From: Heliopora coerulea
Taxonomy: Eukaryota > Cnidaria > Anthozoa > Scleralcyonacea > Helioporidae
Length of the DNA stretch: 64,000 bases
Direction: 5' to 3'
Assembly (NCBI GenBank): GCA_030142905.1
Contig: JASJOG010000266.1
Coordinates: 1-64,000, forward strand
Made by a program: the position numbers and the translations under genes. The notes beneath the pieces were generated by a model that saw only the letters and a program-made list of their open reading frames with translations, did no database searches and had not been told where the DNA came from. This document shows, piece after piece, positions 60,501 through 64,000 of the stretch. Within the stretch, counting starts at the first letter, position 1. Every line of letters begins with the position of its first letter.

Positions 60501-62666
60501 ATGTATTACTTTGAAAGAAAAATAATTATTTCATCTCATCAGAGGTGATATATGGAACACAGGCTGCAGCTGCATTTTCAGTCTTAATTTTTGTTTAATC
60601 GTTCTTTTCACTTATTTCCTCTTTAATGTTTAGTCGTCCGTCTCTTTCTACAGCACTACCAACGTTCCGTTTCGTTGAACGTTCGTTTTACTCAAACGTT
60701 TCCCTTTGCAGACCATCCTCCCATCATCTCGTCAATTTATCCACATGCCCAATTTATCAATAAGACTTGATTTCTGTCTTTTCTATTTGTTTAGGAATGA
60801 GAGAACACCCTCCGATCCATATATCAGAGCTTGAACTGCACATAGAGGAACTACGTGCGGACGATAATAAATTGTTTACTAAAGAGTACGAGGTTAGTTG
60901 GAACAATTCATTATTCTGACTACAATAGTGGCACCACAATTCCCCATTGTTAGGGGTTGAGGCTTTTATTAGCTGAGGTAAGGGTGTGTTATCCTGTTCT
61001 GGGGCATAGTTCTCCTGAAAACCTCGAAATTTCTATTCCACATAATATCTAATTTTAGTGAAAGATAAGTTGCCTATTATTTTGTACGTTACTAGAACGA
61101 AATGTAACAATGCCGCAATTTTTCGACTTACCTTTAAGACGTGGACCCGGGTTTGCTTGCTCTGTTCGGTTATGAATAAAGGCGGGATGTTGTGTGAGCA
61201 CGAGGAGATAGTAGACAATAAATATAACTGTACCTGCCCCTACACCTATACCGGTTTCTACTCCTGCTGCTCAATTAAAAACATATTTTTCTTTCGTAGT
61301 CAATAGATCCTGGTATGACATTTATTTCCGATGCATCAGCACGTCACTTGAATCAGTCCAAGAACCGCTATCCAAATATTGTACCATGTAAGTGGGTTGG
61401 AACATTAAAAGAGGCCGTTCCAGATTTGCAAAATTTAACTGCTGTTTTTTCCATTCGCGTTTTTAGACGATCATACGCGAGTTGTTCTTCAAGAAACAAA
61501 TGGTTTCCTTGATTCAGATTATATCAACGCAAACTTTATGGCTGTGAGTTCTATATTTTACCATACAGATATTGTGACACAGCTACGAATCTTTCATTTG
61601 AGTTATCTTACAAGCTAATATATTTGTCTTGTATCCATAAACATGGCTTTGAGTGCAAACTATAAGAAAAATATGCACGTGGGAGTTTTTCGTGGTTCTC
61701 CAATTGCACTTGTCCTTTTCACTCATTATTTTCAGCTCATGAATATTAATTTCAAATTAATATTAAAGTTAAGTAATACTATCATAGCGTCGCTTCCTTT
61801 AGTCATGGACGGAAATGTATTCTTTAAAATTCCTCTTAAGCATACTAACTGTTCTATTTCTTCATGCATTGTTGATGAGGTAGTATCAAAACTAATAGAC
61901 CCCCTTATAGATCGCGTTAGTTTTTGTCTTTTCTCATTACAGTGGACGAGTGTCAACTAGATTGCATAGATCGTAGCAAAAAACAGTGAGACTCTTCAGA
62001 GTGAGAGGCTGAAAAGGCAACGGAAATGATAGGCCATGGCAAGCCTAAAAGCCAAAGTGTTCACAATTGAAAAACTTGATTGTTTTCACTCATTTTTGTG
62101 CTTGCTTGTGCGTCTTCCATATTTTACTGATTGACCTACACGTGTGTGTTTGATTGCTAGTTCGCCTCATGCTATAATATCATTATATGCGGCCATGCAA
62201 AGTTACGGAAAATTAATTACGGATGATATTCAAGTTACCTTCAAATTTAAAGGAATTATTCTAAACCGCATGTTCAAAGCCATATTTTTCGACTTGATTG
62301 AGCTGTCAACATCTGTTGTATTTTAACCAATCCGAAAAGACGATTGCACTGTTTCCAAACATGATCACACCATTTATCTGTTCACTTAACGTAGAAAAGA
62401 TACTTTCATTTTATAGGGATACAGGAAACCAAACGCATACATCGCTACCCAAGGTTTGTGAACGTAATAAATAAAGATACAGAAATATTATTCTAGTTAA
62501 AGCGGTCTGTTTGTAGACTTTGTGACCCCCCAACTCTGTCTGAAAGTAATTTTCTGGTGCCTTTTTAGCTCCCCTTGTAAACACTATAGCAGACTTTTGG
62601 CAGATGATTTGGGAACAAGATACAAGAACAATTGTTATGATGACAAATTTACAAGAAAAAGGAAGG
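24488..62666 (+). CDS. LAR-type receptor protein tyrosine phosphatase (R2A family), 22 exons, 3' end outside window
   Basis: A cell-surface receptor with a cytoplasmic tyrosine phosphatase, related to LAR/PTPRD/PTPRS/PTPRF, which act in axon guidance, synapse formation and cell-matrix adhesion. The 22 inferred coding exons join with GT/AG sites and consistent phases into 4704 nt (1568 codons). Order: signal peptide (1-19), Ig1 (21-116), Ig2 (117-218), Ig3 and FN3-1 (219-400), FN3-2 to FN3-9 (401 to about 1200), membrane-proximal domain with RSRR at about 1270-1273, membrane segment (about 1370-1391), then [20 protein letters not shown] and the start of D1 ([30 protein letters not shown]). The juxtamembrane block is characteristic of LAR. 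The catalytic HC(X)5R loop and any D2 domain lie beyond 64000. Oddities: Ig2 lacks both core cysteines, and TQGP is TQAP. Which LAR paralogue it matches cannot be told; it probably predates their split. Confidence 0.93.
26230..27540. repeat. Decayed relative of the hAT-like minisatellite element (RPTP intron 1)
   Basis: CCCCAGAAAATTTTGAA near 26278 mirrors CCCCGGAAAATTTTGAA near 18512. From 26720 a degenerate ~50 bp periodicity (AGTTCAAAGTCACC, AATTCAAAACCATCC, AGTTAAAAATCACC, CAGCAAAATAG) recalls the 18847-19645 array. No terminal inverted repeats are seen; a LINE fragment follows directly. Confidence 0.55.
27543..28615 (+). pseudogene. 5'-truncated non-LTR retrotransposon (Jockey-like reverse transcriptase C-terminus)
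   Basis: A long frame (27545-28456) encodes the end of a LINE reverse transcriptase. The catalytic box is [13 protein letters not shown] (HADD at 27605-27616, usually YADD). It is followed by KVMVSRK, a Cys-rich [15 protein letters not shown]...WVHKQC segment, SAMVYGSET and [20 protein letters not shown], then GRPRMT. The in-frame TGA at 28454-28456 replaces the Trp expected in GRPRxTW, and homology ([14 protein letters not shown]) continues beyond, so it is a pseudogene. The 5' parts (endonuclease, RT fingers) are absent. It lies in RPTP intron 1, sense orientation. The Jockey assignment is tentative. Confidence 0.8.
29009..29296 (+). CDS. RPTP exon 2: Ig domain 1
   Basis: Encodes a complete Ig with core cysteines ([11 protein letters not shown] ... 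[11 protein letters not shown]) and the Trp (NVTWYSN). Symmetric phase 1-1 exon. The Lys-rich loop that binds heparan/chondroitin sulfate in vertebrate LAR-family Ig1 is here [12 protein letters not shown], without lysines. Confidence 0.92.
29727..29760 (-). repeat. Possible LINE 3' end
   Basis: AACTTCAAACTTCAAACTTT in plus sense (minus: a tandem TTTGAAG-type tail) resembles CR1/L2-type 3' ends. Weak evidence. Confidence 0.3.
30105..30275. mobile_element. MITE family copy (GTTTAC ends)
   Basis: GTCTGTTTACTCTTGTG on the left faces CGTGTAAACGGGAC on the right. The interior GGCGATTGACCTTTTGGAGT, ACAAACTACAGCGAATCAT and CCAGGATGAC blocks also occur at 33065-33252 and 56988-57309. Confidence 0.65.
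30268..30830 (+). mobile_element. SINE copy with its tRNA head expanded into a tandem array
   Basis: The last unit leads into GGGTTCGATTCCTGCTCCGT, GCAGTTATCTGATTAAAGTT and CCAGTTTGACTCTACCAAGC, the SINE body. The body is cut short soon after AGCATGCC. It lies in RPTP intron 2. Confidence 0.75.
30278..30727 (+). repeat. 50 bp minisatellite made from the SINE head
   Basis: Nine units of about 50 bp (ACTGGTGACACAGTGGTAGT, GTACATGTCTCTCACCACTG, TGACTAGGGT). Units alternate between GTACATG and GCACGTG variants, suggesting some higher-order duplication. Each unit runs from the A-box region to just before the B box, so only the part upstream of TTCGATTCC has multiplied. Confidence 0.92.
32370..32740. 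mobile_element. DNA element inserted in the LINE (hAT-like ends)
   Basis: CAGGCGTGGCGCCAGG on the left and, reverse complemented, CAGGGGTGACGCTGGA on the right. The LINE frame resumes just after it ([19 protein letters not shown]), so its borders are well defined. The flanks ACATGAAG/AGACAAAG match at only 5 of 8 positions, so the duplication is unclear. No coding capacity. Confidence 0.7.
33065..33252. mobile_element. MITE family copy nested in the LINE
   Basis: Bounded by GAAGTTTACACATGAGA and CGTGTAAACGGCCCAT. Shares TGCGATTGACATCGTGGAGT and ACAAACTGTAGCGAATCATG with the copy at 30105-30275. Confidence 0.7.
34363..35480 (+). pseudogene. CR1/L2-like LINE fragment (RT fingers)
   Basis: 34363-35073 encodes the linker between endonuclease and reverse transcriptase ([27 protein letters not shown]). 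After it come [42 protein letters not shown] and, one frame over, [14 protein letters not shown] (RT motif A). A TAG at 35102-35104 replaces the usual Tyr before RPIS. Endonuclease and palm/thumb parts are missing. RPTP intron 2, sense orientation. Confidence 0.78.
35533..35600 (+). mobile_element. SINE head fragment
   Basis: GTGCTGGTGACACTATGTTA, CTGCACGTG and TCTCACCATTGTGACTAG match the 50 bp head unit at 30278-30727. The body is absent. Confidence 0.55.
35600..36939. other. Rest of RPTP intron 2
   Basis: AT-rich sequence with no supported gene or repeat. The exon 3 acceptor TCTTGTTTAG is at 36930-36939. Confidence 0.4.
36940..37245 (+). CDS. RPTP exon 3: Ig domain 2 (disulfide-less)
   Basis: Aligns with LAR Ig2 ([29 protein letters not shown]), but the B-strand cysteine is Val (FIVNVTG) and the F-strand cysteine is Tyr (KYDYMAEN). 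The core Trp remains. Phase 1-1. The frame has no stop. Confidence 0.92.
37460..37815. repeat. ~38 bp minisatellite in RPTP intron 3
   Basis: About nine units of AAGAACTGCACGGTTAAGAC plus GAACCTCCTTCTTGATCA, with A/G swaps at GACAAAC/GACGAAC and one ~4 bp deletion. A short inverse copy TGATCAAAG... closes near TCGATCAGTTCTTTGTTAA (37820). Confidence 0.92.
38617..38898. mobile_element. Foldback (long inverted repeat) MITE
   Basis: Two arms of about 125 bp: AATAAAGTAAAAAACAAATC ... GACTTTATTGCAAAGTCA on the left, and TGACTTTGCAATAAAGTC ... GATTTGTTTTTTACTTTATT on the right. They are separated by about 30 bp of T-rich loop. The arms differ by small indels and substitutions. RPTP intron 3. Confidence 0.88.
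38900..41190. other. Rest of RPTP intron 3
   Basis: No gene, RNA or clear repeat is supported. Short open frames here have no recognisable domain. The exon 4 acceptor, with a long T-rich tract, is at 41168-41190. Confidence 0.4.
41191..41736 (+). CDS. RPTP exon 4: Ig domain 3 and FN3 domain 1
   Basis: Ig3 has normal cysteines ([11 protein letters not shown] ... [12 protein letters not shown]), followed without an intron by FN3-1 ([15 protein letters not shown] ... [15 protein letters not shown]). Phase 1-1; the acceptor is TTTTTTCCAG and the donor GTCAGT. Confidence 0.93.
42524..42817 (+). CDS. RPTP exon 5: FN3 domain 2
   Basis: [31 protein letters not shown] and [19 protein letters not shown] form a full FN3 module. 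Phase 1-1. Donor GTACGT. Confidence 0.93.
43191..43390 (-). mobile_element. tRNA-containing hairpin retroposon, family A, single-unit copy
   Basis: 200 bp flanked by CAGAGGTATCTTTT (43177-43190) and CAGACGTATCTTTT (43391-43404), 13 of 14 identical. Arms AGATGAACGTTCGTCAAGCT...CCTCAGG and CCTGAGGATAGAGCTTGATG surround an antisense tRNA-like module (B box revcomp GGGATCGAACCTGC; TGACCGGTGAGACGCTC). The tail reads ATCTCCAAGCTCCCACATTT. This is the simplest full-length form of the family. RPTP intron 5. Confidence 0.85.
44002..44252. mobile_element. tRNA-containing hairpin retroposon, family B
   Basis: Flanked by a perfect 12 bp repeat TCTAGCAGTTCT (43990-44001 and 44253-44264). Two arms of about 97 bp (near 44036-44132 and 44156-44252) are near-perfect reverse complements; each contains most of a tRNA (GAGCGGCGGACCGGCATCCC, GTGCGAGTTCAAATCCCGCT). 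The ~23 bp loop holds GATGGCTCAACAG, the A-box region, so only the plus-strand tRNA is complete. This tRNA differs from that of family A. RPTP intron 5. Confidence 0.85.
45035..45331 (+). CDS. RPTP exon 6: FN3 domain 3
   Basis: [35 protein letters not shown] and [18 protein letters not shown]. Phase 1-1. Confidence 0.94.
46596..46889 (+). CDS. RPTP exon 7: FN3 domain 4
   Basis: [36 protein letters not shown] and [18 protein letters not shown]. Phase 1-1. The acceptor is CTCCATGCAG and the donor GTGAGT. Confidence 0.94.
47654..47832 (+). CDS. RPTP exon 8: FN3 domain 5, first half
   Basis: [35 protein letters not shown] and [10 protein letters not shown]. Ends in phase 0 with GTGAGA. Confidence 0.9.
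48119..48452 (+). CDS. RPTP exon 9: FN3 domain 5 second half and FN3 domain 6 first part
   Basis: [20 protein letters not shown] completes FN3-5; [19 protein letters not shown] and [18 protein letters not shown] begin FN3-6. Enters in phase 0, leaves in phase 1 (GTATGT). Confidence 0.9.
48453..51174. other. RPTP intron 9
   Basis: Holds the repeat at 50156-50285, a run of A at 50412-50428, and TATG/GT-rich simple sequence at 50040-50100 and 50930-51010. No exon is needed here: exons 9 and 10 join in frame within FN3-6. Confidence 0.5.
50156..50285. repeat. Dispersed repeat related to the palindrome at 58816-58942
   Basis: AGTGTAGATAGCTTCGATAA, AACAGCGGCGTTCTTGAG, TATACACTATCTAAAAGATA and AAGCTTCTCGACGTTTCGAG match one arm of that palindrome in inverse orientation. 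Here a single arm occurs, followed by CGAAGGCCATTATCAAGAC. RPTP intron 9. Confidence 0.6.
51175..51561 (+). CDS. RPTP exon 10: end of FN3 domain 6 and FN3 domain 7
   Basis: [18 protein letters not shown] closes FN3-6; [35 protein letters not shown] and [17 protein letters not shown] form FN3-7. The acceptor is TTATTCTGTTAG and the donor GTAAGA. Confidence 0.92.
51747..52052 (+). CDS. RPTP exon 11: FN3 domain 8
   Basis: [35 protein letters not shown] and [18 protein letters not shown]. Phase 1-1. Confidence 0.92.
52467..52570 (+). CDS. RPTP exon 12: FN3 domain 9, first part
   Basis: [19 protein letters not shown] and [16 protein letters not shown]. The acceptor is TCGTTCTAG; leaves in phase 0 at GTAAGT. 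Confidence 0.85.
52760..53058 (-). mobile_element. tRNA-derived SINE, near full length (minus)
   Basis: In minus sense: tRNA-like head GGCACAGTGGTAGTACACCT with B box GGGTTCGATCCTGGCTC, then GTTACCTTAGTCACTCGTGC, CCAGTTTGACTCTACCAAGC, GGGTACTCCGGTTTCCTCCT, GTAGTAACACTGGACCCATG and TATCCAGTATAAATAAAAGG. It ends in a (CTTTA)n tail (52760-52783 on the plus strand as TAAAG repeats). RPTP intron 12. Confidence 0.85.
53444..53705 (+). mobile_element. tRNA-derived SINE, near full length (plus)
   Basis: Same family as 52760-53058, opposite orientation. TGGCAAAGTTGTAGTGCATG is the decayed A-box region, GGATTTGATTCCAGCTCCGT the B-box region, and TTTCTCCGGGTACTCCAGGT the body. It ends with TATCCATTATAAATAAAGAC. 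RPTP intron 12. Confidence 0.85.
53777..53968. mobile_element. MITE with TAA duplication (PIF/Harbinger-like)
   Basis: 192 bp with ends GGGGCCGTTCGCACT and, reverse complemented, GGGGCCGTTCACACT. TAA flanks it on both sides (53774-53776 and 53969-53971). The interior is built from GATCGATCT / AGATCGAT subrepeats and an inner CGTTCACACT motif. A TAA/TWA 3 bp duplication is typical of PIF/Harbinger; the superfamily is inferred. Confidence 0.75.
54384..54575. mobile_element. Foldback MITE
   Basis: GTGTTTTACCAGGGGTTAC near 54390 and GTAACCCCTGGTAAAACAC near 54550 are inverse copies. The inside has GAGAACAATGAAAATCACGA repeats and their reverse complement ATTGTTCTCG. RPTP intron 12. Confidence 0.7.
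54880..55420. other. Possible Penelope-like element remnant
   Basis: Contains CCTTCGCTCGAAACGTTATT (54960-54979) and CTGATGATGACC...GGTCGAAATGTCC (55341-55372). Sequences of the form CTGATGA-stem-CGAAAC occur in hammerhead-ribozyme-bearing Penelope-like termini. No reverse transcriptase or GIY-YIG frame remains. Tentative. Confidence 0.3.
55879..56195 (+). CDS. RPTP exon 13: end of FN3 domain 9 and start of membrane-proximal domain
   Basis: [13 protein letters not shown]... and [20 protein letters not shown] close FN3-9. The segment [14 protein letters not shown] to [11 protein letters not shown] begins the LAR-type membrane-proximal domain. Enters in phase 0, leaves in phase 2. Confidence 0.9.
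56205..56565 (+). repeat. Near-homopurine tract in RPTP intron 13
   Basis: About 350 bp of almost pure A/G on the sense strand, built from GGAAGGGGAAAAGGAA-like irregular repeats. Lys/Glu-Arg and Ser/Phe-Pro open frames on either strand are by-products of this composition. Confidence 0.9.
56674..56959 (+). CDS. RPTP exon 14: membrane-proximal domain with furin-type site
   Basis: Continues [15 protein letters not shown] and contains [10 protein letters not shown], a consensus furin site (RSRR at 56768-56779) at the place where LAR-family receptors are cleaved into two non-covalently joined subunits. Ends [14 protein letters not shown], phase 0. Confidence 0.9.
56988..57309. mobile_element. 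MITE family copy split by a palindromic insertion
   Basis: Ends CCCTGTTCACAAGTGCGATT and AAAATCGCAAGTGTTGACTG are inverted. Interior blocks GCGATTGTCATCCTGG and GATTCGCTACAGTTTGTCCT match 30105-30275 and 33065-33252 in inverse orientation. The element at 57055-57172 is inserted in it. RPTP intron 14. Confidence 0.65.
57055..57172. mobile_element. Perfect palindrome, tRNA-less member of hairpin family A
   Basis: Flanked by a perfect 12 bp repeat AAACCTATGACA (57043-57054 and 57173-57184). Arms 57055-57093 and 57098-57136 are exact reverse complements (39 of 39) around the loop ATGA. The tail ATATATCCAAGCTCTTACGT matches the tail of the 10669-11270 element. The antisense tRNA present in other copies is missing. 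Confidence 0.9.
57560..57700 (+). mobile_element. Decayed tRNA-like retroposon
   Basis: GGCGATCGGAAGGTTACGGG followed by TTCGATTCCCGTCAGGGACT (B box and T arm), then CAGAACGTTTTTCTGAG and CAGCTTGAT, recalling the arms of family A. The 5' half of the tRNA is degraded. Confidence 0.5.
58156..58204 (+). CDS. RPTP exon 15: short juxtamembrane exon
   Basis: 49 nt encoding [17 protein letters not shown]. The acceptor is TTCTTCTACAG and the donor GTAAAT; phases 0 to 1 fit both neighbours. Confidence 0.8.
58430..58562 (+). CDS. RPTP exon 16: transmembrane segment
   Basis: A Thr-rich stalk is followed by [20 protein letters not shown] and CVLWKR: about 22 hydrophobic residues followed by a basic stop-transfer. 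Leaves in phase 2. Confidence 0.92.
58816..58942. repeat. Near-perfect 61 bp-arm palindrome
   Basis: Arms 58816-58876 and 58882-58942 pair at 60 of 61 positions around the loop CGAGC. Arm sequence: ACAGCGGCGTTCTTGAGGTT ... GCTTCTCGACGTTT. Followed by TTATCGAAGCTATCTACACT, as in the relative at 50156-50285. RPTP intron 16. Confidence 0.92.
59597..59721 (+). CDS. RPTP exon 17: cytoplasmic juxtamembrane
   Basis: Basic [15 protein letters not shown], then [16 protein letters not shown], matching the LAR signature DPVEMRRLNYQT. The acceptor is TTTTTTTGCAG. Confidence 0.92.
60795..60892 (+). CDS. RPTP exon 18: D1 wedge region
   Basis: [20 protein letters not shown] to NKLFTKEYE, the N-terminal wedge helices of the first phosphatase domain. 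The donor is GTTAGT, non-optimal but in frame. Confidence 0.9.
61300..61387 (+). CDS. RPTP exon 19: phosphotyrosine-recognition loop
   Basis: [17 protein letters not shown] and [12 protein letters not shown]: the KNRY motif of the pTyr loop is intact. Leaves in phase 1. Confidence 0.93.
61467..61543 (+). CDS. RPTP exon 20: YDHTRV and DYINANF motifs
   Basis: [18 protein letters not shown] followed by YINANFMA. The acceptor is CGTTTTTAG and the donor GTGAGT. Confidence 0.93.
62417..62453 (+). CDS. RPTP exon 21: YIATQ motif
   Basis: A 37 nt exon, [12 protein letters not shown] plus one base. Joined to the next exon it reads TQAP where nearly all phosphatases have TQGP. Confidence 0.88.
62569..62666 (+). 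CDS. RPTP exon 22: D1 core, last exon in window
   Basis: [20 protein letters not shown] and [13 protein letters not shown]. Phase 0 exit at GTAGGT. The WPD loop and catalytic Cys loop are not in the window. Confidence 0.92.
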
Positions 62667-64000
62667 GTAGGTTTTCTAAATAAATATTTAAGGTACTAAT
62701 AGCTGTCGCAAAACTATCTGTGTGATGTATAGTTTGCCACAAGTTGTATTTGAAAAGTAAGTTAAGGATACGTTTGATATATGATGAAAGTTTGCGCAGT
62801 TTTGTACTGTCACCAGGACATTGTGCGTTTGTTGTCTGTTGTTAGTTCACCCTGCAAAATGTTAGTAATTTACGTTTCTTTGTTTGTGGTTTTGGTTTTT
62901 TTCAAAGTGAAGACATGTTAACATAGCAGCTAAGCAATACCCTGAAAGAACCGTGGCTCTCAAGAACAGAGTTCACAAGAGACTCTGAAAGGTGTTTGAA
63001 AAACACTGGTGGTAATAAATTACACGCATAATTGACACTCGCCATTTACGAGGCAGCAGACTCTCGCTGCTCAATCAAAGGTAGTCGGAAAGCTAAAACG
63101 GATGCTTGTATGCGAGTATGTTGTTCGACAAAAATTTGTAAATTTAATGTTAGTTTAGAGCGTTTTGAACGTGGCCAGCAACAACATGGAAATACGAATA
63201 TAGCGATTTTAGTTGCCTGTGATGACCTGGGGCTGCGCATGTGATGTTTTGAAATACATGAGCACAAATCCCCCATGAATGTTTCACCTGTCGAGAGTCG
63301 AACTGCAAATATTGATTAACAATAATAGTTGTAATGATAAGGATTATGATAATGATTGTAGTAATCACAATGACGATAACAACTGGACATAATATAAAAT
63401 GTGATAAAGAAAAAATCCTGTTTTTGAAATTGGTTAGATTGATGTGCTACTAGACAAGCTTCTGTGTCCTCACTTTAATATTCTGTCCTTCAACCTTGTG
63501 TATAACCACGTGGTATAACCATTGAACTCTAAAAAGACTGGAACGATACCTGCAAGCTGTATTTTGAAGCCAGCATGGAGGCTGACGTGTGGGTCAAATT
63601 GCAGGTCATCCCAGTCCCCTACGCGATAAAACACGCAACCTATTGTGAAAATCTTCACCCAAATTACGGATTTTTTGACAGTTTTCTTTTTTATCCTTAG
63701 TAAGTGGAAGACAATGTCGGAAGGACTGCATATTTGTTAGAATTAACTGTCCATCAAAAATAAAAGTTCAATACAATTTTTTTCCCACGCGTGGTTTTGA
63801 CCCACATGACTGCCCCCATGTCGGCTTCATTCAATCGTGAGGCCTGGTTTGACGAGGTATCGTTCAGGTCTTTTTAGAGTTCAATGGGTATAACCATGTC
63901 CGTAGCTGGTTATGTAACCTGGCCAACTAACCGGACAGTAGCCTCGTCCCCAGGTACCGTACGCTCGCTACAAGCGCTCAGATCGTATGCCCAAAGCACC
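62667..64000. other. RPTP intron 22 (partial)
   Basis: No further phosphatase exon (no WPD or HCSAG-type segment) is visible up to the window end. Contents: degenerate ATA/ATG trinucleotide sequence at 63310-63385 and otherwise plain AT-rich DNA. Confidence 0.5.

Overview
This is a 64 kb piece of an animal nuclear genome. The genes are split by many GT-AG introns, the sequence is AT-rich, and introns and intergenic DNA hold many transposon remnants. There are no prokaryotic operons, ribosomal RNA genes or CRISPR arrays. The protein families (RSPH1, EXOSC3, NDUFA2, TCEANC2, a LAR-type receptor tyrosine phosphatase) are bilaterian-like but diverged. Together with the mix of R4/Dong- or NeSL-like, Jockey-like and CR1/L2-like LINEs, hAT-like DNA elements and tRNA-derived SINEs, this suggests an early-branching metazoan, most likely an anthozoan cnidarian (coral or anemone). 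The organism call is inference; the gene calls rest on the translated sequence.

Layout. 1-1080 (minus strand): first coding exon of a radial-spoke MORN protein (RSPH1), which leaves the window to the left. 1254-7904 (plus): a complete four-exon EXOSC3 (exosome cap subunit Rrp40), divergent from RSPH1 across 173 bp. 8817-9122 (plus): an intact, apparently intronless NDUFA2 (complex I B8 subunit). 10.6-11.5 kb: the 3' end of a dead LINE, interrupted by a 602 bp tRNA-containing hairpin retroposon with a 15 bp target duplication. 12691-18211 (plus): a complete three-exon TCEANC2. 18430-20265: a 1.84 kb hAT-like element with 15 bp inverted ends and a 5 bp target duplication, filled by a ~51 bp minisatellite. 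20.3-24.4 kb: intergenic with repeats. 24488-62666 and beyond (plus): a large LAR-type receptor protein tyrosine phosphatase. I reconstruct 22 coding exons in a continuous frame (4704 nt, 1568 codons): signal peptide, 3 Ig, about 9 FN3 plus a membrane-proximal domain with a furin-type site, one membrane segment, and the first part of phosphatase domain D1. The catalytic cysteine loop lies past the right edge.

The genes are unrelated housekeeping or ciliary genes next to one long cell-surface receptor. The clearest link between neighbours is the shared RSPH1/EXOSC3 upstream region. The receptor introns hold three LINE remnants, several MITEs, a SINE whose tRNA head has expanded into a 50 bp tandem array, and an oppositely oriented SINE pair.

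The most unusual material is a set of retroposons that carry tRNA-like sequence within long inverted repeats and are bounded by 12-15 bp target duplications (10669-11270, 43191-43390, 44002-44252, 57055-57172). One copy is a perfect 2 x 39 bp palindrome with a 4 bp loop. At protein level, the receptor's second Ig domain has lost both disulfide cysteines, and the usually invariant TQGP motif of D1 reads TQAP.
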